Assembly (NCBI GenBank): GCA_900095095.1
Contig: FMBT01000390.1
Coordinates: 1 to 64,000 of the forward strand
Direction: 5' to 3'
Length of the DNA: 64,000 nucleotides
Source: Fragilariopsis cylindrus CCMP1102
Taxonomy: Eukaryota; Bacillariophyta; Bacillariophyceae; Bacillariales; Bacillariaceae
A program made the position numbers and the translations under genes. The notes beneath the pieces are model-generated. The model was not told the origin of the DNA. It saw only the letters and a program-made list of their open reading frames with translations, and did no database searches. Of the stretch, positions 33,135 through 43,755 are shown in pieces (the stretch's first letter is position 1; each line of letters begins with the position of its first letter).

Positions 33135-34172
33135 ATGACGAAATCAATGTCGAGACAATTGTTGCTACAATGTATATTCATCGCAGTAGCGTTGAACGGC
33201 AGCAGGACGAGTACAACTGAAGGATTTAGCAGTACAAGTTGTACAAGAAGTACTTGGCGAAACAGTAATAGTATCGTTAACCGAAATAAAACAGCAGGAA
33301 GAATAAATTCAAAGCGACACATGGCTCAAATTTTTGTGGATCTATTAAATGAATATCAATATTTAACGCAAACATTTCCTTTGCCTACACAAAGTGCTAC
33401 ATTCGGTACATTCGCAGGTGTAGGAGATGCAATAGCACAACAAAAGGAAATTTCACAGGCTGAATCCGATTGCATTGAAGGCGAAGAGGATTGTATCATT
33501 GACGAAATACCAAACGATTTATTTGCGACTGCGACTACGACGGCTACTGTCGAGGAAACAATAAACAGTGATATTACTACGACTGACGATCAATCATTTG
33601 ATCCAAAACGAACACAACGATTTTTTCTAAAAGGTCTTGGTGCTGGTCTGATATGGTCTCAATGGTATCCACTTGTTGATGGATGGTCGGATATAACATC
33701 GTCGTATGTGTTAATAGATGCACTTGCCATGGAAGATATTGGGACTGCACATACAGTTGCAAAAACAATTTCATCTATATTAATGGAACAATTCATTGCA
33801 TGTCCAATTGTATATTCTCTATGGGACCTACCAGTTCCTGCATTATTAGCAGGAACAGAACCATCTAAGATACCTAGCTTGGTGAAAGATAAACTTCCTG
33901 GATTATTATTAGATAATGCAAAAGTATGGACAATTGCTAACGTCGTCGTTTATAACCTACCCGTTCAATGGAGAGTATTTGCTGTATCAATAGCAGAAAT
34001 ATTCTGGGCATCAATTGTTTCTTCAGTCGCAACATCCGGTGAAACTTCGACTGGCTTTGTTGACTCGCAGGATGCATTGCTTGGTCAAATAGTTGATGAT
34101 AAAGTGGAAAAAGTTGTTGAGGCAGCGACGTTGACGCCTAATACTACCTTGATCGAAGATAAAAAGCTGTAG
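33135..34172 (+). CDS. Mpv17/PMP22-family membrane protein
   Basis: Family of small four-helix membrane proteins of mitochondria, peroxisomes or plastids (Mpv17, Sym1, PMP22). The family blocks are LLNEYQYLTQTFPLPTQSATFG with AGVGDAIAQQ at the start; TQRFFLKGLGAGLIWSQWYPLVD; SSILMEQFIACPIVYSLW; and the C-terminal DNAKVWTIANVVVYNLPVQWRVFAVS, where related proteins have W-x-x-W-P-x-x-Q-x-x-N-F-x-x-V-P. An acidic insert of about 60 residues separates the first two blocks. The ATG at 33135 gives a hydrophobic N-terminus (LLLQCIFIAVAL) and then TEGFSST, a possible plastid-type cleavage site. The frame extends upstream without ATG. Length is 345, long for the family (about 180) because of the presequence and insert. 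Confidence 0.85.
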   Translation: MTKSMSRQLLLQCIFIAVALNGSRTSTTEGFSSTSCTRSTWRNSNSIVNRNKTAGRINSKRHMAQIFVDLLNEYQYLTQTFPLPTQSATFGTFAGVGDAIAQQKEISQAESDCIEGEEDCIIDEIPNDLFATATTTATVEETINSDITTTDDQSFDPKRTQRFFLKGLGAGLIWSQWYPLVDGWSDITSSYVLIDALAMEDIGTAHTVAKTISSILMEQFIACPIVYSLWDLPVPALLAGTEPSKIPSLVKDKLPGLLLDNAKVWTIANVVVYNLPVQWRVFAVSIAEIFWASIVSSVATSGETSTGFVDSQDALLGQIVDDKVEKVVEAATLTPNTTLIEDKKL

Positions 34173-34462
34173 GCTTTCTGCAAACACTCCATTATCTCGC
34201 TTCAGTAATCCTATCGCGCTACAGTAGCTAGCGCTGCTGGTATATATTGCTTACGTTACCGCATAAATAGATATATATGTATTCTCATTATCATCATAAT
34301 AGACGACGACATCAAATATTGTATCGTATACATCTAGTTTCTCTGAATGGAAACAAAAGATTTTTTGTAAATTTTCGAAAGCATCACACATAAATAAGTA
34401 AATAGAGCTAGTTAACTTATGGAAATTATGTATACCTTATCACATCCATATTGCTAAGTTTT
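34173..34462. other. Convergent 3' intergenic region
   Basis: 290 bp between Mpv17-like (plus) and PEX11-like (minus). ATATATAG near 34270. No gene seen. Confidence 0.4.
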
Positions 34463-36138
34463 TTATGATGTTATCTTGTCATCGTCATCTGGAAAATTGC
34501 TATACAAGCCTGTACCAGCAGAAAGTAATCCACACAAACAATGCAATCCTTCGTGATTTTTCCTTCCCCTCCATTTCATATGCAAGTCAATTCCATCATT
34601 GTTACTAAATACAATCACATCCATACAACTCTTGAAAAGAGCAAGGAAAAGGGCGAATTGTTTTTGTTGCTGCTCTTTTGTTATTGTTGTTGTTTGTTGG
34701 ATCGTGGTGTTTTGTATTTGTCCTTCTCCATTGTGTTCCTCCGAGTCACTACTATTGTTGTTATCGTCAGCTTGATGTTGTTCTCCTTGAGTTAACATCG
34801 TCGTATTCTTTTGTTGTTGAAGAAAACGATAATACGTATATGTATTGGTAACAAGTCCAATAATGGCAGCAAAAAAGTATGATTGGTTGGACCGTTTACC
34901 AACTAACGTCTGAAACCGTTTACGATGAGATAATCGATCCTTATCGGATAGGCTGTAGTTGTCTAGAGCTCCACTAGATGTTAAGAAATTAATATTATCT
35001 CCAAACAAATATCCAATCAAACCAATTGATTTCAGAGCCGAACTAGTTGCCTTCCACCATTCTACTTTATTTGATGTTTCGTTGATATCTTTTGATGATA
35101 AAGGTATGAAGGACAATACTTGATCAGGAATACTATTGATCCTTCGAGTTATGGTGGTACGCAGTGATCGTGACAAGGAACTGAACGAAGTAACATCATC
35201 TGACGACAAATTTCCATCATCTTTCAGCATCTTTTGATTAACCACCCTTTTGTTGTAGTATTGTTTCAAATGCCAACACAGTGTGTCTACCAGACCCATG
35301 TTGGTAATCTTGTGCACTTCGTTGATTGATAGTCCTAATCGGAATGCCTTACGACTTTTGGACAAACTTTTAAATAAGTTTGTGAATCGATGACTATGGG
35401 CGGAAGATGTGGGACTATTAACCTTCGATAAGTACCAAAACGCCAAAAATCGCGTACTGTATTGCAAGACTTTATTGACACATACATATACAAGTAAGAT
35501 GTTCAGATGGGGTTAGTATTGTTGCGATAATAGCTGAGGAGTATTCTTTTTACGTGGAATCAGGAAAAAAGTGTTAAGATACACACAAAACTTGTTTTAT
35601 CCCGTTTATTTGTAAACGTACATTTAGTGATTTTATCACGTCCGTCCAATGATAACGATAATTGAATCCAAGATTTCAACATCAGGATAGACGACGCCTT
35701 TCGTTGAAAACCAGCAACGACGAATGAGGGGATTATCAATTCTAGTGATGACAGTGACAATGTCGATGTCGATGATGATGATGAATCATTCTTGTTGGAG
35801 GAGTTACTATCTTTGATAGGAGAGACAACCAACGACTGATGCGATGATTCCTGCTGCTCCTGTGGTGATTCTTCTTCTTCTGGCTCTTCTTCTGGTGGTG
35901 GTGGTGTTGAAAAAGAATCTTCAAATAATGGTTCTTCATCGTCATCGTCATCCTTCTCCGTCTCTGCATTGTCCTTGTCGTTACGGTGAACTGTTTTGTC
36001 GCCTTTTTTACTTACGCTAACGTTACCCACATATTGGATTTTCTCACCAGTTTCCCCACAGGTCAAAACATTATCGTTGTTTGTATCTGAGTTGGATTTA
36101 TTATCATTTCCGTCCGGAGGCATGTTTTCTTTTTCCAT
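34463..36138 (-). CDS. PEX11-family peroxisomal membrane protein with acidic N-terminal extension, two exons
   Basis: PEX11 proteins elongate and divide peroxisomes. Exons 36138-35622 and 35469-34463, joined across a 152-bp intron with GTACGT donor, give 507 residues. The join restores the PEX11 signature: LSLDGRDKITK followed by FLQYSTRFLAFWYL. It continues with FKSLSKSRKAFRLGLSINEV, WKATSSALKSIGLIGYLFGDN, a membrane-like SYFFAAIIGLVTNTYTYYRFL, and a C-terminal LHCLCGLLSAGTGLYSNF, which resembles the end of PEX11. The N-terminal 140 residues are extra: acidic, Ser-rich, with a Pro run (PPPPEEEPEEEES), predicted disordered. The Gln/Thr-rich insert at about 34650-34800 is also non-conserved. 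The intron acceptor (CAATAAAG) lacks a pyrimidine tract. Confidence 0.88.
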
Positions 36139-36837
36139 CTTTTGATATGGCGACAGTATTCGAGTTTCGAGTATAGCGAAGATCTTGAATGCTATCGAGG
36201 TGAACTATTGGCACTACGAGGCAGTATATAATGTCTTGTCGCCTTGACTTATTTTTCTCTTCTCGATCAAAAGCTTCTTCCTTGACGATAAGAAGTGGTG
36301 TTAAGCAACTTTATAATAATAGTAACTACAGAGTACCGTAACTTGTGCTGTTAATTATTTTTTATTTCATTTACCGGTATTTGATGATTTGTGATTTGAA
36401 TGTCAAGCATCATGCACGAGAGCGGCCGGCGCGAAAACTTCCGTTCACGAGAACTCAACTAGTTTTTTTCTTTTTTAAAGAATCAGTACATACACAATAA
36501 AACTACTCTTACACGAGCCTAATATTACTGAAGTATGTGCTATTCCATGTTCTTCCTATTATACGGTGTATAGTGTGTATTCAATAAAAGTGATAGTACA
36601 AAGCAATATTGATATAGTAAAAATGCTATACATCAAAAAATAAGTTTGGATTTTAGAAATGATTAAAATATGGGTAGTACTCATTCATAGTTGTAATGGT
36701 TGGTAGGGTGTAATCTTAATATTTCATAGACATATCTTCTTCCGCGGGGTAGGTAGTGTACATAACAAATTTAATAAAACAAACGGAAGTAGATCGCATT
36801 CATAGTTCATGCGGTAGTAGTCGTCGACTTCGACTTG
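36139..36837. promoter_or_regulatory. Intergenic region with PEX11-like promoter
   Basis: A 699-bp gap; both flanking genes are on the minus strand, so this is the PEX11-like promoter plus the cyclin 3' region. Contains the E2F-like word listed at 36428-36437. Confidence 0.45.
36428..36437 (-). promoter_or_regulatory. E2F/DP-like site
   Basis: GGCGCGAAAA, which reads TTTTCGCGCC on the minus strand, the classical E2F consensus. It lies 290 bp upstream of the PEX11-like ATG. Match by sequence only; function is a guess. Confidence 0.35.
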
Positions 36838-38348
36838 CTATCTAATCTCTCCAGTCCAACCAACTTGGTACGCCATAGATCCAAGTCCGTGATGATTAGC
36901 TCCTGCTGTATGATAATTATTATATTGTCCCCCAGCAGTAGCAGCATTAACATGATGATGTTGATGATTTGAAATGTTCGTTGTTGCTGTTGTCCCCACC
37001 CTAACTTCGTGATGATTGTGATGAACCAAAGTACTCTCGATGGGAAATAATTGGTTCATCATCAATTGGTACTGTTCTTGATCGACAGCTGCCAAAACAT
37101 TAGGTACTGTTGCCGGCATAGGTGGAGCGCTATACGGAAGCTTAAAACCATGATCAACACAACGTCCAGTCGAAAAGTGTGAAAAAGAATTGGCCCGTTG
37201 TAACAGCATAGATTGATGATGCTGTTGCTGCTGCTGCGAATAAAATTTGTTTGAGTTTGGTGCTGTCGTCGATCCGTGTAATGGTTGAAACGGTGCAGAA
37301 ATTATATTATTATTTGTTGTAAGTAACTGATCCATGCGTTGTGGTTGTGCTTGTACTATAACAGGTCTAATCGATGATGAATTAGGAATAAGACCCACTC
37401 CTATATTACCATTCACCGTTCCAGACATGTCCTGTGAGGATAGAGATGGCGACGGCGTCACTCGAGGTATAGAAGAATTAGTATGCGTACTGGTATTGTT
37501 CGTTAAGAAAGGGTATTGCTGTTGAATCTGTTGATGTTGATGCTGCTGTTGATGATGCTGTTCTTGAGCAGGATCGGGTATGTCCATCATATTATTATTT
37601 GTACTACCATTTGTCAACCTCGATGATTCCATCTCCGATATGTGAGGAAGTTGTTGTGAAGGAACCGACGAAGGATGAGCTGCTACTATTAGGCCAGAGT
37701 TGATCGAATGAGCCACAAGCTCTGCCTTATACTTCTGAAATACGTCTGGTGATGCATGTAGGCTGAAGTTTATTCGAAATAGAAAGTCTACCTCCAATCC
37801 ATTCAATTCGCTCACCAACACACCACCAACCTTAGCATAGTATGCATTATTATAGTACGCGTCATCAAAAAATTTCGCTGCAAGTAGAATGGCTGTAATG
37901 ACGACTCGATGAACGTTAAGTTCAGTAAGTAAGAAGTTATTTCGTTCGATCAATCTATCAATGTATATCAGTGCTAATATGAAGCACTCGTTGGAGCAAG
38001 AAGCGTATTTTTGCACCCTGTTCAATGAGAAAATATGATAAGAACATAGTTGGTTGTTTGTATGAGTGTGTGTGTGTGCATGTGTGAGAAACAGAGTATT
38101 GAAGTCAAATGTGATAGATTTCAAAATAATGTAAGGAAGAAGAAGAAAATAACATAACATAACATAACGTACCTTTCTAAATAGGCTTCAACACCGATCC
38201 CTGGAGCCTTAAGTGCATGAAACTTAGTTACTTGTCCAGGATCTGATCTTGCTATTGAGGTGTTTGAATTCACCAATCGTTCAAGTACTGCGGCTAATAC
38301 TTTAACAAGAATGGAACCTTCTGCGGCTTCTTCCGGTGTTGGTTCCAT
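36838..38348 (-). CDS. PHO80-type (P/U-type) cyclin, two exons
   Basis: Regulatory subunit of a cyclin-dependent kinase; PHO80-type cyclins pair with PHO85-like kinases in nutrient and phosphate signalling, and diatoms have many. Exons 38348-38173 and 38017-36838 across a 155-bp intron (GTACGT donor) give 451 residues. The cyclin box is [18 protein letters not shown] then [40 protein letters not shown], the hallmark [13 protein letters not shown], and [17 protein letters not shown]. The C-terminal 250 residues are Gln/His/Asn/Ser-rich and disordered, unlike yeast Pho80. The 5' exon is short and begins [20 protein letters not shown]. Confidence 0.92.
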
Positions 38349-39453
38349 GATGGAATGAATTGACTGATTACTAGTAGTTGTCGATGTGTTTGTTGGTTGT
38401 GGCCACAGGGGCGTGGTTTAATTCAATGTAGACATAATCGAATTATCTTCTCTTTTCGTTTTTACTTTTCTTTCCTAGAATCTTTTCTTTTTTTCCTAGA
38501 AGAAACCCTTTTCCAATAGTATTTGTTAATTATATTATATGACCCGATGCGATGCGATTATATCCCCCCTAGCTAATATAAGCTTTGTTAACTAACAGTG
38601 CACTAAGACACAAGAAGGAAAGAATATGAAAGAACATTGAGGGAAAGCAAATGAATGTGAGTAAAACAATATGGTTCGCCAAAACAGAATTATTTGATTC
38701 ACCGATGGTACAAATCTGAACAAATTATGAGGACAGAGTAAAAAGAAGGAGATGCGATAATCCAACCAAATGTTGAATGGATTGTGATGGTATGTATGGT
38801 CGGCAAAGCAAAGCAAATTCAATACAATTGAGACGGCATCTATTGTCTCCCATCACGTCCCTTTCAGTAGACCAAACGGTATTGGTGAGATGAAACTTCT
38901 CAATTTAAAATTCTTTTTCACTTTTCTTTTTTCATCAGAACTCATAGAAAAGAAGAAATACTTTTTAAGAGAATTAATTCAATCACGAACACCAAGATTC
39001 CAGAATACCGTATTTTATACGCAATAAAATGGAATCGTGACTCAATCCCGGATACAGATGTAAAACGAACTCTTGAAAAAAATCGGAAAACCGACGAAAG
39101 AAAGGATCGGTATCGGATTACATTTTTCTTCTTCTTTTCGGAAGTAAAACGCTCAAGTGCAATACCGCATTTCAAAGTCTATCATCTTTACTAAAAAACC
39201 AACATATACTCACAGTGTTATTATCTATTATACATCTATATTATTTGACAGATATATGTGTGTTGTTGGCTGTTTATGTTTGCCTCTTCCTCTTCGTAAC
39301 GACAAGCAAATCCCAATGAATAGGTGCTTGGTGAATAAATAAATGCCTTTTAGCCGAAGTTTACTTGTTGCCGGAGATTTGTGATGTCAACTAAATAAGA
39401 TTTTTGACTCGATTCAGAAAAACGAATAGAAGCGCGCATAATATATAGCAGAA
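38349..39453. promoter_or_regulatory. Gene-free region upstream of the cyclin gene
   Basis: About 1.1 kb with no recognisable coding sequence; cyclin promoter next to 38349. It has pyrimidine-rich tracts near 38450-38500. Short open frames here have no similarity or codon signature. Confidence 0.45.
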
Positions 39454-39869
39454 TACTTCCTCCAGCGAGCGCTCTTTGTCCACGCGATTAAGCGCGATAA
39501 TATTTTGCAAGCTAAAGCACGCTATCATTCAAAAAACTAAATAATGCCCAAAAAATAACTAGCAAATACTAGTAAATTTAATTTAAAACTATACATCATT
39601 CAACTGTGTGCAACTCAATCAATAAATAATATCTTTCAAAATTTGAAGGTTCCATCTAAACTATTATTCAACACAGATTTCATATATAAACATCCTAAAG
39701 TTTTACCCTTGCATATTTCCTGCTGAAATAGGCAACCTGATAAACTAAATTAGCATTGTGTGAAATGCACGTTAAAAAAAACAAGATTGACTGTTGACCG
39801 TGTTATGACGCGCGTTAAGATATTATCGCGCTTAATCGCGTGGACAAAGAGCGCTCGCTGGAGGAAGTA
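39454..39869. mobile_element. Stowaway-like MITE (Tc1/mariner type), 412 bp plus TA duplications
   Basis: Long terminal inverted repeats of about 50 bp: CTTCCTCCAGCGAGCGCTCT onward from 39456 and its inverse ending at 39867, nearly perfect through TTGTCCACGCGATTAAGCG and GATAATAT. Both ends are flanked by TA (39454-39455 and 39868-39869), the Tc1/mariner target duplication, and the tip CTTCCTCC resembles the CTCCCTCC tip of plant Stowaway MITEs. The 310-bp centre is AT-rich with no coding capacity. The two arms could fold into a long hairpin. Confidence 0.88.
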
Positions 39870-40478
39870 GTAAGCGAGCGACCACCCAGCCACCTGCTGT
39901 TTACAAATCGTGAATTCGAAAATAATTGCAATTTCCTAAAAACAATATGTAAAAGTTCTGACAGCGATGTTCTGCGTGATAGGCTTGACCGTATAAATTT
40001 GATGGGACTGCACACAAAATATCGCAGGATGACGTATTACTGCTTTTTGAGTCGCGGAAGTAGTAAGAATAAGAATTTTCATTGATCATACGTTCGTTCC
40101 TATCTCAATGTGTGACCAACATTGTTGCCAACGCAGAAATGCGTAAGAAGGTTTCGATCATCGTCAATTAACGTTTTTTCTTCGTGTCAACATACAACTG
40201 AAACGTATGTACAGTATCAAGGGAAAATCCGAAAAAAATCCTCCTAGTAACACTAATTAAGGTTAGGAGGTGCAGCAAAATGATGGAAACATCATGATAT
40301 CGACGACAATGTCGACGGTGAAAATGCAGAACGGGTAAGGAAGGTATCTTCAGTTCCCTCAGTCTGTCCGTCTAAAGGCATTGGAAGATTATTCCCATTA
40401 TCAAGAATACATGTTCAGTAATAGCGATTAATAGTCTAGTCTAGGCCGTATTCCGTATCGTGCAACATAGAATATATA
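39870..40478. other. Gene-free region between MITE and the SH3-like gene
   Basis: About 600 bp with the presumptive promoter of the downstream plus-strand gene. A short open frame running out of the MITE arm (39840-40085) is a by-product. No other feature seen. Confidence 0.4.
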
Positions 40479-40489
40479 ATGACAAACAT

Positions 40490-40526
<37 letters not shown>

Positions 40527-41159
40527 CAATGGTTGTCAAACAAAATAAAGAATGGCTTTACTACTAGTAGAAAAATTAGCACTCTATTAATAATTTTCAT
40601 ACAATCATTCGTGTTCATGCACGTCACCGAAGCGTTTCAGCAATTATACAAACACAAACAAATAATAATATTACCGTCAAGTACATTTATTGGCGATTGT
40701 TGCCAAAACATACCACGACGACGTACTCGTACTACTAAATACAAATGTAAATCATCATTAATGACAATGAGAGATAGATCAGCGAGTTATTGGTTTACAA
40801 AAGGTGATAGAGTAAAAGTTACTGAGGATGTTTTCATGACTAACAATCAACAAAAAACAAATTTACGCAATAAAGAAGGGATTGTTGTTGAAACATGGGA
40901 AAAATGCAATGTTGATCCAACATGTTGTTGTGCAGAACAAGTTGATACTAATTATGCTGTTCGTGTTTTATTTAATAGTAGTACAAATACAAATGATGAT
41001 GATGAATATTACAAGAACAACAACAACAACACGACGATGACGATGACTAGTAATGCAACAACTACAACACAGAGTGGCGAGAAGTCAACAATATCAGCAT
41101 CAGCATCAGCATCATTTTATTATTACTTTGCAGAAGACGAATTAATAAAATCATTGTGA
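40479..41159 (+). CDS. Small plastid-targeted protein with SH3-like domain, unknown function
   Basis: 226 residues. An ACA/ACAAC repeat at 40490-40526 encodes a Thr run after MTNI. Then a hydrophobic segment (ISTLLIIFIQSFVFMHV) and TEAFQQL, a typical ASAFAP-like cleavage site with Phe at +1, predict a plastid protein. The mature part has KGDRVKVTEDV, NLRNKEGIVVETW, NYAVRVLF and, after a Asn/Thr/Ser insert, YYYFAEDELIKS. The order (G-D-x-V-x-V-T, G-x-V, Y-x-V-x-F, F-x-E-D-E-L) resembles the SH3-like barrel of ferredoxin-thioredoxin reductase variable chain and related small cyanobacterial proteins, but a CNVDPTCCCAEQ cysteine cluster in the middle is unusual. The family assignment is tentative. 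Confidence 0.7.
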
Positions 41160-41649
41160 ACACACAATCAGTAAATAACTCATCGTCTTCAGAGCTAGCT
41201 AGCTGGTGGGCTGGAAGAAATTAAATGTATCAATTGTTCTCCATTCAATTCTTTGGAATTTTTTTTGGTGGTGTATTAATGAAGTCCTTCTTGCTGAGTG
41301 TGATGTTATTTGTCAGCTCGCAATGAATGCCATCGTTAGAAGAAAGAATTCCTGGAGACATTTTAGAAAATGATGCCCTGTCTATCTCTGGCTACAGTAG
41401 TGCTAATATGATATCTTTTTCTCTCAAGACTATACTAAATGCTGGGCTAAACCGAATGATGACACACATCATGTAGCTAGTACGTCTAGCATCAATTATA
41501 TTGTCGAGATGTAAATAAATGTTTAAATGTGTTTTTATACTATTTTTGGTTTACGAAAGTCGTAATTATGATGTCGTGACATTGTAGGAATTATCACTGT
41601 CGCGGTTATGTTGAGGTATTTCATAACACACTTAAAAAGGGTTTGTCAT
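41160..41649. other. Convergent 3' intergenic region
   Basis: 490 bp between the SH3-like gene (plus) and the VWA/W-repeat gene (minus). AT-rich, no gene recognised. Confidence 0.4.
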
Positions 41650-43755
41650 TTACTGATGATCCCAACTGTACTTTGTCCAGCCCATAACAGCCAAACCTTG
41701 CTTTTCTTTATGACCAAGGTCCTCCCACCATTCGTCCAAGCCTTCTACCCAGTCCTGCCAGTTGTCTTCGGTGTAACCGGCGACTCGGGCAGCTTTCTTT
41801 TGCAACTTAGGTAGTTCATTCCATTCTGTCCATTGATAGTGGGAATCCCAAGCAGCTTCCTCCCAACCGATGACTTTTGCTGCTTTACGCTGCTCATCAG
41901 TCAAATCCTCCCAATGCTCCCACTGGCAATCAACTTCTTCGGAATTATCCCACTTGTTTTTATCGTAGCCTAATTCTTTGCAAGCTTTTCTAACTGGTTG
42001 TGGAAGATTCTTCCATATAGTCAGTTCGAATTTCATGTCTTTATTCGAGAATTTCCTCTTAGACATTGGATGCTGTTCACCTTGTCCTTGCTTCATCGCT
42101 CTCATAGCAGCAGGATCCATCATGGCAGAACGATCTAACACGATAATATAATCACATTGATCCTTCTTGGAAGCCTTGTTGAAAAATTTCTTATCCAATA
42201 GATATCCGGTTGCGCCAGCAGTAGCAGCTCCACCAGCAGCGGCAGCAGCATATTTAGCAAAACTACCATTGTCTGGTGGGATTTCATCCCAACGAGTACC
42301 ATCACTCCATGTAATGGCATGTTCGTCTTCGACAGTTCCATCGATATCGTCTCCACTAGGATCTTGGAATTGGATTGTGTAACCAGTTTCCTCGTCCTTT
42401 GTGTATACACCTGGAAGCGCATCTCCACTTGGGAATCCATTGATGGTAAGGTTACCATCCTTGTGATCGACAACGTCCAAGACAGCAATTTCTTCTCCGT
42501 CGTAGGAAATTTTCCATTTGCCACTCCATCCTTCCGTACGTTTCTTGGCTTGTGTCTTATTGTATAAATACATACCACCGACTCCCATAGCAGCTCCAGC
42601 AACTATAAAGTGATAGTGACAAAAATAGAAACGAACGACAGAGTGAGATGTATTATATTTGATAAATAATTGTGGTGACAGCAGTAAAAGAAACAACAAC
42701 AAAAGAAAAAGAAGAAATGCAACGTACATGCACCGATAAGAGCACCATTTTTTCCGCTAGACTTCGTTCCTTTAATTTCACTCATCGCTGCTTGGATTTC
42801 TGCATCCTTGATTGTATCAACTAGATCAAATGTTTCACCACTCGACGCAGATTCGGCTTGGATATTATCATCTAAATGACTTAAATATTCTGTAGCCTTG
42901 GGATGATCCCCAATTTGTACGAACGTAATAGATAGTGGACACGTGTCACAACTTTCAGCAAGTCTATTAACGGTCTTCTTTAATGTTGCATCAAGTTCAT
43001 CGGCGTCGTTTGGTCGTCCAGCTGTAAGGACCAAAACAGAAACTGGACGTTTCGTTAGGTCTTTGTCAAATGCGTCATTAATAACTTCGTCCATGGCCGC
43101 ACCCATTAAACAGGCCTAAAAGAGGAAATAGTATATGTATATATATATATATATATATTGCACAAAGGTTTCGTGAGTTGATAAATAAAGATAATGCATA
43201 TATATATATATATATACATATATACATATAATGCAGAGGAAAAATTTAACATATCAGATATCAGATATCATATTTCTAAAACTTACACCTTCAGGGCCCT
43301 TGTCGGTTACTATTTCTTCTAATCCTTCTGTGTTCTTAATATTACGGTACCAATCGACTTCGTCTTCGCCACCGAAACACACAATATCAACACCATCCTG
43401 TTTTGTTTTTGTTTTATTTTATTTAAAAAATTGTGGGTATAGAAATAAGCGTTAGATCGATGAAAAGGGAAATAAAGTGGTATCAATATATATATATAGA
43501 AGAAGGAAAAAAAAACGAGATCAAAATAACATGAATTTTTTCCCATCTACTTACAGGATCAACTTTCACAACCTGCTTGACGATTCCATCCAGCATACTA
43601 ACAGACTTTTCCCAATTCGTCGCATTAGATACTGGTGCTGACTGGCTAGAGCCAGAGCTGGTGCTACTAGCACCACCACCACTGGTACCACTTTGTTTCA
43701 AGGAGTTATTAATTTCCTCCTGCGCCTTGTTGAACATATTCTTCATGAAACCCAT
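41650..43755 (-). CDS. Membrane protein with apparently circularly permuted VWA domain and four W-repeats, four exons
   Basis: Exons 43755-43555, 43397-43287, 43115-42728 and 42602-41650 give 550 residues; introns 157, 171 and 125 bp. The first half reads like a von Willebrand A domain without its first strand: NWEKSVSMLDGIVKQVV, DGVDIVCFGGED, GACLMGAAMDEVI, PVSVLVLTAGRPNDAD and PLSITFVQIG. Then a Gly-rich hydrophobic hairpin-like segment (ALIGAFAGAAMGVGGMYLY), a beta-type module (WSGKWKISYDG ... ITWSDGTRWDEI), and a second Gly/Ala-rich segment (YAAAAAGGAATAGATGYLL). Only after this comes CDYIIVLDRSAMMDP, which looks like VWA strand 1 with the MIDAS D-x-S. The MIDAS Thr and second Asp are replaced (GAC, TAG), so metal binding is doubtful. 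The C-terminus has four repeats of W-x2-L-x6-A-x3-G-(Y/W)-x4-W spaced about 30 residues. Confidence 0.82.
43136..43228. repeat. (TA)n microsatellites in an intron
   Basis: Two TATATA runs at about 43139-43159 and 43199-43228 lie inside the 43116-43286 intron of the VWA/W-repeat gene. Confidence 0.85.

Noticed and set aside
39840-40085. 81-codon frame leaving the MITE arm
   Set aside because: Starts inside the terminal inverted repeat; no similarity.
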